Of a stretch of DNA of 64,000 nt, positions 43,893-50,895 are shown in pieces (the stretch's first letter is position 1; each line of letters opens with the position of its first letter). Source of the DNA: Pseudoduganella ginsengisoli (GTDB lineage Bacteria; Pseudomonadota; Gammaproteobacteria; Burkholderiales; Burkholderiaceae_D); the NCBI RefSeq assembly GCF_009720865.1, contig NZ_WNLA01000024.1, positions 25,720 to 89,719 of the forward strand, given 5' to 3'. The position numbers and the translations under genes are program-made. The notes under the pieces were generated by a model. The model saw only the letters and a program-made list of their open reading frames with translations, ran no database searches and had not been told where the DNA came from.

Positions 43893-44489
43893 ATGAAGCG
43901 ATTGTACACACTCAGGCGCCGCCTGCTGGCGCCACTGGTCTACACGGCCGCCCTGATCCTGTTGCTGGAAGAGTGGCTGTGGGACTTGGGCGAACGCATC
44001 ATGGCAGCCATCACGCGCCTGATTCCCATGCCCCGTGTACGGTCATGGATTTGTTCGCTGGGGCCCATTCCCGCCCTGTGCCTGTTCTTATTGCCCGGAC
44101 TGGCGCTGTTTCCCGTCAAGATCCTTGCACTGTTTGCCATTGCCAAAGGCCATGCATTTGCCGGCATTTCCACCATCGTCATTGCCAAAGTCGCGGGCGC
44201 CGCGCTGGTGGCCCGGATTTATGCGCTGACACAGCCGGCGCTGATGCGCATGGCGTGGTTTGCCTGGGGCCACGGCCGCTTTCTTGAATTGCGCGACCGC
44301 TGGATCGGCCGCCTGCGCGCCACCCGCGCGTGGCAAAACGTGCAGGCGATCCGGTCCCGCGTGCAGCAATGGCGCCATGACATGCGGCGGCGCCTGAGCC
44401 CCGCGCGGCATGCGCGCAATGGCGTGCGCCTGCTGCGCGTATTGCGCCGCTACATTGCCCAATGGCGCGCACGGCGCAAGCAGCCATAA
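43893..44489 (+). CDS. Conserved inner-membrane protein of unknown function
   Basis: 198 residues. Three hydrophobic stretches (about 12-27, 57-80 and 85-113) are followed by a very basic C-terminal tail rich in Arg ('RLRATRAWQNVQAIRSRVQQ'). No catalytic motif or known family is recognised. It is divergent from greB and ends 78 bases before a two-component kinase gene, with no clear operon link. A membrane protein with a cytoplasmic nucleic-acid- or lipid-binding tail is possible, but this is only suggested by charge. Confidence 0.75.
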   Translation: MKRLYTLRRRLLAPLVYTAALILLLEEWLWDLGERIMAAITRLIPMPRVRSWICSLGPIPALCLFLLPGLALFPVKILALFAIAKGHAFAGISTIVIAKVAGAALVARIYALTQPALMRMAWFAWGHGRFLELRDRWIGRLRATRAWQNVQAIRSRVQQWRHDMRRRLSPARHARNGVRLLRVLRRYIAQWRARRKQP

Positions 44490-44567
44490 CGGATAAGCGC
44501 GGGCCGCCCCGCCCTGCAGCATGCCATCAGTAGCGCATTGACCGGCCCGGGCGCTACACTGCGAGTC

Positions 44568-45686
44568 ATGAGCCAACCGTCCCAACCCGACCAGTCCCTT
44601 GAGCCCCATCCACACACGGCCGCACTGCGCCAGGCGCAGGCACGCTTTGACGCCATCGTGCGCAATACACCGGGCCTGGTGTACCAGTTCATCCGCTATG
44701 CCGATGGCAGGGTCGCCTTCCCGTACCTGTCCGATGGCTGCCAGGCCCTGCTGGGCATGGCGCCGGCGGAATTGCATGCGCAGCCGGAACGCTTCGAAGC
44801 GCTGATTTTGGAGGAAGACCGCAAATCCTATACCGATGCGATGCAAGCGTCTGCCGTCACGCTGTCCGCATGGAATTGGGAAGGCCGGATCTGGGTCGAT
44901 GCATGGCGCGACGTGAAATGGATCAATTTGCGCTGCACCCCGCACCCGCTGTCCGATGGCGGCGGCGTGCAGTGGGAAGGCATCATGACCAATATCACGG
45001 AAAGCCGGCTGGAACAGCTGGAAGTCCGCAGAAGCCGCGCCCGGCTGGCGGAATTGACGGCCCACATTGAAACGGTCAAGGAACAGGAACGCACCCGTAT
45101 TGCCCGTGAAATCCACGATGACCTGGGCGGCAACCTGACAGCCATCAAAATGGCGCTGGCCATGCTGTCCAAGCGTTTGCCGCAAGACCCGGTGCTGCAG
45201 GAAAAAGCTGCCTATGTGGATGCACTGGTGGACCGCACGATCGACGCCGTCCACCGCATCTCGCTGGATTTGCGCCCATCCATCCTCGATTGCGGGCTGG
45301 ATGTGGCGCTGGAATGGCAAGTGCGCGAATTTGCCAACCAGACCGGCATCGAGTGCGCATTCACGTGCACCGATACGGACCTTGATGTGGCGCCGGACCG
45401 CGCCAGCGCGCTATTCCGCATCTTGCAGGAAGCGCTGACCAATATCGCCAAGCACGCCCATGCCACGCACGTGGACGTGCAACTGTCGCGCACCCGCGGC
45501 TACCTGCATTTAAAAATAACCGACAACGGCCGCGGCATCCGCCCGGCAGACCGGGCGAAACCCCAGTCCTTTGGCTTGCGCGGCATGGCGGAGCGGGCTG
45601 CCGCGCTGGGCGGCACCCTGGCGCTCAGCCACGCCCATGGCGGCGGCACGGTCGTGGCCATCAAGATACGGCGCACCTTACAATGA
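44568..45686 (+). CDS. PAS sensor histidine kinase, NarX/DegS type
   Basis: 372 residues, no membrane helix, so cytoplasmic. A PAS domain (about 25-150, 'TPGLVYQFIRYADGR') is followed by a HisKA_3 dimerisation region with the phospho-acceptor His in 'REIHDDLGGNL' and a HATPase with 'QEALTNIAKHA', 'DNGRGI' and 'GLRGMAERAAALGG'. The ATG at 44568 is favoured over in-frame codons 30 bases upstream because the sequence 'SQPSQPDQ' begins there without a longer conserved part. The NarL-type regulator 126 bases downstream is the probable partner. Confidence 0.92.
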   Translation: MSQPSQPDQSLEPHPHTAALRQAQARFDAIVRNTPGLVYQFIRYADGRVAFPYLSDGCQALLGMAPAELHAQPERFEALILEEDRKSYTDAMQASAVTLSAWNWEGRIWVDAWRDVKWINLRCTPHPLSDGGGVQWEGIMTNITESRLEQLEVRRSRARLAELTAHIETVKEQERTRIAREIHDDLGGNLTAIKMALAMLSKRLPQDPVLQEKAAYVDALVDRTIDAVHRISLDLRPSILDCGLDVALEWQVREFANQTGIECAFTCTDTDLDVAPDRASALFRILQEALTNIAKHAHATHVDVQLSRTRGYLHLKITDNGRGIRPADRAKPQSFGLRGMAERAAALGGTLALSHAHGGGTVVAIKIRRTLQ

Positions 45687-45811
45687 GGATGCCCGGCCTG
45701 ACGGCCCTGCCCCGTGCATTGAAGATGCTGCTTTCCCTCGCTGGCGGCAAGCCGGGACGGTACAATGAGCAACTTATTGATATTGCCGTATTGAAATTTT
45801 AAATTCGTGAC

Positions 45812-46459
45812 ATGACCGACAAAGCCCTCATCAAGGTCTTCATTGCTGATGACCATGCCATCGTGCGCGAAGGCTTGAAACAAATCCTGGCCGATACCCG
45901 CGACATTGTGGTGGCGGGCGAAGCGGAAAACGGCGTCGATGCCGTCAAACTGTTCCGCCGCTCGGGCTGCCATGTGGTGTTGCTGGACATTTCCCTGCCC
46001 GACAAGAGCGGCATCGACGTCCTCAAGCAAATCAAAAAAGAAAAACCGGAGCTGGCGGTGCTGATGCTGTCCATGCACCGCGAAGACCAGTATGCGATCC
46101 GTTCGCTGAAAGCCGGTGCGGCCGGCTATCTGACCAAGCAAAGTGCGCCAAAAGAATTGGTGACGGCGATCCGGCAAGTGGCGGGAGGATTAAAATACGT
46201 GAGTCCGGCGCTGGCGCAGGAATTGGCCAACCACCTCGGTGAAGACCATGAAGCACCGGCCCACGAAACCTTGTCCGACCGCGAATACCAGACGCTGACC
46301 ATGATCGCGTCCGGCAAGACCGTGGGAACGATCGCCAAGGAATTGTCGCTGTCCGTGAAAACCGTTAGCGAGTACCGGTCCCGCCTGCTGGCCAAGATGA
46401 AATTGAAAAACAGTGCGGAATTGACACATTACGCCATTAAAAACGGGTTGATTGAATAA
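45812..46459 (+). CDS. NarL/FixJ-family response regulator
   Basis: 215 residues. Receiver domain with Asp12-Asp13 ('IADDH'), phospho-acceptor Asp59 ('LLDISLPDKSG') and Lys near 110 ('YLTKQSAP'); C-terminal LuxR-type helix-turn-helix (about 150-210, 'LSDREYQTLTMIASGKTVG' and 'LSVKTVSEYRSRLLAKM'). It works with the PAS kinase upstream. Targets cannot be read from the sequence. Confidence 0.94.
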   Translation: MTDKALIKVFIADDHAIVREGLKQILADTRDIVVAGEAENGVDAVKLFRRSGCHVVLLDISLPDKSGIDVLKQIKKEKPELAVLMLSMHREDQYAIRSLKAGAAGYLTKQSAPKELVTAIRQVAGGLKYVSPALAQELANHLGEDHEAPAHETLSDREYQTLTMIASGKTVGTIAKELSLSVKTVSEYRSRLLAKMKLKNSAELTHYAIKNGLIE

Positions 46460-46572
46460 GGCGGTTAACATTACTTAAGTTCAATAGCCGCACTGTCGCT
46501 TTGCAAACTCAGTGGCGCTGCTAATTGTCAAATGCCGCAAAGTAACACTAGTTCCACCCGTTAATCGTGAAT

Positions 46573-46612
46573 TTGACAGACTAACCAGTGAACTATCATG
46601 AAGACAGTCTGT
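46573..46612 (+). promoter_or_regulatory. Possible promoter and inverted repeat before the diguanylate cyclase
   Basis: TTGACA (46573-46578) and TATCAT (46594-46599) resemble sigma-70 hexamers, although the 15-base spacing is short. ACAGACT (46576-46582) and AGTCTGT (46606-46612) form a perfect 7-bp inverted repeat flanking the -10, a possible operator. Confidence 0.3.
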
Positions 46613-46642
46613 TAACACTGATAACAAGAGGCCGTGCGTCAC

Positions 46643-48235
46643 ATGTCCAGCAAACCTACCCAACCTGCCGCAATGGAACAGAATCCGGCTGACATCGCCC
46701 GTGAAGCGTTCCGCCGCCTGGCTTTGCGCCGCATTTCGCCAACGCCAGAAGCGTACCGCGACATATATTATGAAATTGCCGGGATAGCGCCGCCTGCGCT
46801 GCAGGCGCCAACGGCCGCGCCGGAACCGCGCCCTGATCCGGGCCCGGAATTGATGCTGTACCAGTTTGCCAACCGCCTGTCGGACCAGACTGGCGACCTG
46901 GCGGAATTCGGCCGCCGCCTGAACCGCGCTGTCAAGGGACGCGACTGGGATGGCTATGCGCGCACGCTGTCGCAACTGGCGGAGCGTCCGGCGCCCAAGA
47001 AAGGCATCGACCTGGCGGATTTGCCGGACGGCGAACAAACCAAGCAATTGCGAGAGATGCTGGCCCGCACGCTGACCTTTGCCGTAGCGTCGCTGCTGAG
47101 CGCGAATCCTGCGCTGTCGGCGGAGGCGGAAGCACTGGGCGCCGCCACCAAGGAAGCCCATTCCGACGTGGCGCTGGCGGAAATCGGTTCCCGCCTGAAG
47201 CAGCTGTGCTACCAGATTGAATTGCGCAGCGGCGACCAGGGTGAACAGCAGGAATTGCTGCTGCGCCTGTTCCGCCTGCTGCTGGAAAACGTCAGCGGCT
47301 TGCTGGATGACGATTCATGGCTGCGCGGCCAGATCGACATGGTGCAGGAATTGATTGCCGGCCCGCTGGATTCGCGCAAGCTGGAAGACGCCACCCGCAG
47401 CCTGAAAGACGTCATTTATAAGCAGAGCCAGTTGAAGCATGGCCTGTCGGACGTCAAGCTGACCGTCAAGAACATGATGATGACGTTCATCGACCGCCTC
47501 GGCCAGGTGGCCACGTCGACGGGCGATTTCCATGAAAAGATTGGCGGCTATTCCGAGAAAATCCGCAATGCGGACAAGATCAGCGAACTCAACGACATTC
47601 TTGACGAAGTATTAAAGGAAACCCGCCTCGTTCAAAGCGAGGCGCTGAAGGCGCGCGACAACATGGTGATGGCGCGCCAGGAAGTGCAGGATGCGGAAGC
47701 GCGTATCCATGCGCTGGAAGCGAAGTTGCAGCATATGAGCGAGCTGGTGCGGGAAGACCAGTTGACGGGCAGCCTGAACCGCCGCGGCCTGGATGATGTA
47801 TTCGAGCGGGAAATGGCCCGCGCCGACCGCCGCGGCACGCCGCTGTGCATTGCCGTGCTGGATCTGGACGATTTCAAGCGGCTCAACGATACCTATGGCC
47901 ACATTGCCGGCGATGGTGCGCTGAAACACCTGGTGAAAATCGTCAAGGAAACCATCCGGTCGATGGATGTGGTGGCGCGCTTTGGCGGCGAAGAATTCTT
48001 GATCCTGTTGCCGGAAACCACGATTGAAGCGGCATCGCAAACCATGACGCGCCTGCAGCGGGAACTGACGCGCCACTTCTTCATGCACGACAATGAAAAA
48101 GTGCTGATTACGTTCTCGGCCGGCGTGGCGCTGCGCCGCCCGAATGAAGACCAGACGGAATTGGTCAAGCGGGCGGACAAGGCCATGTACCAGGCCAAGC
48201 AGACGGGCAAGAACCGCGTGGTGATTGCCGACTGA
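46643..48235 (+). CDS. Diguanylate cyclase (GGDEF) with helical N-terminus
   Basis: 530 residues. A long helical N-terminal part (about 1-350) includes a coiled coil ('ALKARDNMVMARQEVQDAEA'), then a GGDEF domain with the active motif GGEEF (codons 47984-47998). The allosteric I-site R-x-x-D is present as RSMD (47958-47969) five residues before it, so the enzyme should be feedback-inhibited by c-di-GMP. No membrane helix or known sensor domain. It lies between a NarL-type pair and flagellar genes including a YcgR-type c-di-GMP brake, so it may influence motility. The ATG at 46643 is preferred; a GTG at 46634 is in frame. Confidence 0.93.
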   Translation: MSSKPTQPAAMEQNPADIAREAFRRLALRRISPTPEAYRDIYYEIAGIAPPALQAPTAAPEPRPDPGPELMLYQFANRLSDQTGDLAEFGRRLNRAVKGRDWDGYARTLSQLAERPAPKKGIDLADLPDGEQTKQLREMLARTLTFAVASLLSANPALSAEAEALGAATKEAHSDVALAEIGSRLKQLCYQIELRSGDQGEQQELLLRLFRLLLENVSGLLDDDSWLRGQIDMVQELIAGPLDSRKLEDATRSLKDVIYKQSQLKHGLSDVKLTVKNMMMTFIDRLGQVATSTGDFHEKIGGYSEKIRNADKISELNDILDEVLKETRLVQSEALKARDNMVMARQEVQDAEARIHALEAKLQHMSELVREDQLTGSLNRRGLDDVFEREMARADRRGTPLCIAVLDLDDFKRLNDTYGHIAGDGALKHLVKIVKETIRSMDVVARFGGEEFLILLPETTIEAASQTMTRLQRELTRHFFMHDNEKVLITFSAGVALRRPNEDQTELVKRADKAMYQAKQTGKNRVVIAD

Positions 48236-48256
48236 GTCCACTCCTTACTTATCTAC

Positions 48257-48286
48257 AAGGCCCGCCTCCGAGCGGGCCTTTTTTTT
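48257..48286 (+). terminator. Rho-independent terminator after the diguanylate cyclase
   Basis: AAGGCCCGC (48257-48265) pairs with GCGGGCCTT (48272-48280), with a 6-base loop and eight T residues in the tail. Confidence 0.93.
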
Positions 48287-48309
48287 CCGCGCAATCAACT
48301 ACTCGACAA

Positions 48310-48326
48310 TTGGGGCCTGGCCCCAA
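48310..48326. repeat. Short intergenic palindrome, GGGGCC-type copy 2
   Basis: TTGGGGCCTGGCCCCAA, a perfect palindrome apart from its central base. Related to elements at 37029 and 57225. Confidence 0.65.
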
Positions 48327-48343
48327 AATTGTTGCAAATCGCC

Positions 48344-48360
48344 TTGGTGCCTGGCACCAA
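48344..48360. repeat. Short intergenic palindrome, GGTGCC variant
   Basis: TTGGTGCCTGGCACCAA lies 17 bases after copy 2 and differs from it by a compensating pair change (GGGG/CCCC to GGTG/CACC) that keeps the stem. This favours selection on structure. Confidence 0.6.
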
Positions 48361-48462
48361 CGTAATTTTTTAACAACATAATCACATTCTCCATCGGGCC
48401 GAGACGGCGCTTTAGTCGGTTTTTTGAAATTTTTTAGGGTGAAAAAATATTTTTTTCGACCC

Positions 48463-48489
48463 TAAAGTTCACAATTTTTGCGCCGCTTA
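48463..48489 (+). promoter_or_regulatory. Sigma-28 (FliA) promoter of fliC
   Basis: TAAAGTTC, 11 bases, then GCCGCTTA. This closely matches the FliA consensus TAAAGTTT-N11-GCCGATAA. An inverted repeat (TTTAGGGT at 48433-48440 and ACCCTAAA at 48459-48466) overlaps the -35 element. Confidence 0.8.
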
Positions 48490-48670
48490 AGCGTGCATCA
48501 GGACGCGAGGTTTAGGGCGGATTGAAAAAATTTAGCGTGATTTTTCCCCTTAATTTTCCTCTGAGGCAACCGTTACACAAAACAACAGCGGCTTGATCGT
48601 CTCAGAACAGCGAGGCGGGCCAAAGTGAAATGAGCACGCAGCCCAAACATGTAGCAAACGGAGAATCATC

Positions 48671-50182
48671 ATGGCCCAGACCATCAACACCAACATTGCC
48701 TCCCTGAACTCGCAGCGCAACCTGAATTCGTCCCAATCCGCGTTGTCCACTTCCCTGCAACGCCTGTCGTCCGGTCTGCGTATTAACAGCGCAAAAGACG
48801 ACGCTGCGGGCCTGGCAATTTCGGAACGTTTCACTTCGCAAGTTCGCGGCAATAACCAAGCAGCCCGTAACGCCAACGACGGTATTTCTCTGGCGCAAAC
48901 GGCTGAAGGTGGCCTGAGCACCGCCGGCGACCTGCTGCAGCGTATTCGTGAGCTGGCAGTTCAGTCCGCTAACGGTTCCAACTCGGCTTCCGACCGCAAA
49001 TCGATCCAGAACGAGGTGTCCGCACTGTCCTCCGAACTGAACCGCGTTGCAACCTCCACCCAGTTCAACGGCCAGAACGTGCTGGACGGCACCCTGACCA
49101 ACACCCAGTTCCAGGTGGGCGCGAACTCGAACCAGACCATTAACATCGGCGTGCAGTCGGCCAAAGCCACCGACATTGGCAACAACACCATCAAGCCAGT
49201 CGATAGCGCCACGTCGCAATCGCAGGCTGTGGCAACCGCCACCAACAACGTGACCGCCAACGAAGAGCTGACCATCAGCTCTGGCGCCGGCATCACGTCG
49301 AAAGTGTTCGTGACCGCTGGCGACAGCGCCAAGAAAGTGGCGGAAGCCGTCAACGCCAACACCGGCACCAGCGGTGTCAGCGCCCAGGCCAAGAGCGTGG
49401 CGACGATTTCCAACATTTCGGACGGTACCGTTCAGTTCGAACTGCGTGGCGCCAACTCGATCGCCAACGATGCCAACTCGAAAGCCGTCACGATTTCGGC
49501 TTCCGTGACGGGCGGCGACCTGTCGGCACTGGCCCAGGCTGTAAATGCACAGACCGCGACCACCAACGTGACGGCGACCATCAAGATCGACCAGACCACC
49601 GGTGCGAAAGAACTGGAACTGGCCGACAATACCGGCAACGACATCAACTTCCACGAACTGGCTGCCACCGCCAACACCGCACTGCAAGGCGCACAAGTAC
49701 GCGGCCATGACCTGGGTAACGGCGGCGGTCCCGGCGCCAACGTGGCATGGGGTGCGGACGTGACCGTGGGTGGCCGTGTCGAATTCTCGTCCGACTCCGG
49801 CTTCTCGATCACCAGCAACGGCGCAGGCGCTGTGACCGGCGCCGTGACCGTGGGTTCGTCGCTGAGCTCGGTTTCGAACATCGACGTCAGCACGGTCGAT
49901 GGCGCCAACGATGCACTGCTGACCATCGATGCCGCGCTGAATTCGGTCAACAGCAACCGTGCAGCACTGGGTGCGATCCAGAACCGTTTCGCTTCGACCA
50001 TCTCCAACCTGCAAATCACGACGGAAAACCTGTCGGCATCCCGCAGCCGTATCCAGGATACCGACTTCGCGGCAGAAACCGCTCAGCTGACCCGTGGCCA
50101 GATCCTGCAACAAGCTGGCACCGCGATCCTGGCGCAAGCGAACTCGCTGCCTAACGGTGTGCTGTCCCTGCTCCGTGGTTAA
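48671..50182 (+). CDS. fliC: Flagellin
   Basis: 503 residues. The conserved N-terminal D0/D1 region ('AQTINTNIASLNSQRNLN', 'LSSGLRINSAKDDAAGLAIS') and C-terminal D1/D0 region ('LQITTENLSASRSRI', 'ILQQAGTAILAQANSL') frame a variable centre of about 220 residues rich in Ala, Thr and Asn. It is the filament subunit, exported by the flagellar type III apparatus with FliS as chaperone. A sigma-28 promoter precedes it and a terminator follows, so it can be expressed alone as a late gene. Confidence 0.97.
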   Translation: MAQTINTNIASLNSQRNLNSSQSALSTSLQRLSSGLRINSAKDDAAGLAISERFTSQVRGNNQAARNANDGISLAQTAEGGLSTAGDLLQRIRELAVQSANGSNSASDRKSIQNEVSALSSELNRVATSTQFNGQNVLDGTLTNTQFQVGANSNQTINIGVQSAKATDIGNNTIKPVDSATSQSQAVATATNNVTANEELTISSGAGITSKVFVTAGDSAKKVAEAVNANTGTSGVSAQAKSVATISNISDGTVQFELRGANSIANDANSKAVTISASVTGGDLSALAQAVNAQTATTNVTATIKIDQTTGAKELELADNTGNDINFHELAATANTALQGAQVRGHDLGNGGGPGANVAWGADVTVGGRVEFSSDSGFSITSNGAGAVTGAVTVGSSLSSVSNIDVSTVDGANDALLTIDAALNSVNSNRAALGAIQNRFASTISNLQITTENLSASRSRIQDTDFAAETAQLTRGQILQQAGTAILAQANSLPNGVLSLLRG

Positions 50183-50222
50183 TCCCACATGACATGATGG
50201 CCAGCCATCGTTGATAACAGGT

Positions 50223-50254
50223 TCCCCGGCTGATTTTTTCAGCCGGGGATTTTT
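50223..50254 (+). terminator. Rho-independent terminator after fliC
   Basis: TCCCCGGCTGA (50223-50233) and TCAGCCGGGGA (50239-50249) form an 11-bp perfect stem followed by T5. Confidence 0.93.
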
Positions 50255-50269
50255 CGCAAAGGAAGCATC

Positions 50270-50650
50270 ATGACTATCGACTCCATCAGTTCCTCCAGCG
50301 GCGCCCGCGGCGTCGACCGGACTGTGGCTGCGGCAGACACAGTGGCATTGGCCAGTACCGGCAAAGCCCCTGCTGCTGCAACCCTGGAAACAGCGAATGC
50401 AGTCAAAGGTGCGGCGCCTGTGCCTACGCTGGACGAAGTCAATCAGGCAGTGTCGGAATTAAACAAGGCATCCCAGGCCAAGGCACAGGGCCTGGAGTTT
50501 TCAGTGGACAATGACAGCAAGCGCACCGTGGTCAAAGTCGTTGACCAGGCCACCAAGGAAGTGCTGCGCCAGATTCCGTCGCCGGAAGCATTGGCCATAG
50601 CCAAATCGCTGGAAAATTCCAAAGGCTTGCTGATCAAGCAAACCGCCTGA
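50270..50650 (+). CDS. flaG: FlaG-family flagellar protein
   Basis: 126 residues. The C-terminal FlaG pattern is clear: 'AVSELNKASQAKAQGLEFSV', 'KRTVVKVVDQATKEVLRQIP' and 'EALAIAKSLENSKGLLI'. FlaG affects filament length in several polar flagellates. GGAAGCATC precedes the ATG. It lies between fliC and fliD as in many beta- and gammaproteobacteria, downstream of the fliC terminator, so it may depend on read-through or a weak promoter of its own. Confidence 0.92.
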   Translation: MTIDSISSSSGARGVDRTVAAADTVALASTGKAPAAATLETANAVKGAAPVPTLDEVNQAVSELNKASQAKAQGLEFSVDNDSKRTVVKVVDQATKEVLRQIPSPEALAIAKSLENSKGLLIKQTA

Positions 50651-50834
50651 TTCACCCCACGAGCGGCCGCTACAGCGCGCCGCCCGTTTCTCCCCCATGG
50701 CAACATGGGCGGCATGCCGTGTTGCGCCCGCAACGAGGCGACCGTTCTTTTCCGCACATTTCACATCAGGCAACGCCAGTTTCCAATCTGCCGCTTTTTT
50801 AAGCGTATGATGAACTGGACTGTAATTCCCCCTC

Positions 50835-50861
50835 TCAAGTCCCCTTTGAATGTGCCGATAA
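50835..50861 (+). promoter_or_regulatory. Sigma-28 (FliA) promoter of fliD
   Basis: TCAAGTCC, 11 bases, then GCCGATAA, a perfect FliA -10 octamer with a good -35. It lies 34 bases before the fliD GTG and should drive fliD, fliS and fliT. Confidence 0.85.
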
Positions 50862-50895
50862 TGACTTAACCTAATGCTTTCAACAGGAGTACAAC

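Larger units (their letters stand above)
48236..48670. other. 435-bp interval before flagellin: terminator, palindromes, sigma-28 promoter
   Basis: No gene is seen. It holds the terminator of the cyclase gene, two short palindromic repeats (48310-48326 and 48344-48360), a very AT-rich stretch (about 48410-48480) with an 8-bp inverted repeat, the flagellin promoter, and a 5' untranslated region of about 170 bases ending in the GGAG ribosome site. Confidence 0.8.

Noticed and set aside
48602..50188. Minus-strand open frame of 528 codons over fliC
   Set aside because: Shadow of flagellin. Low-complexity Gly/Val/Arg-rich text results from the codon bias of the true gene.
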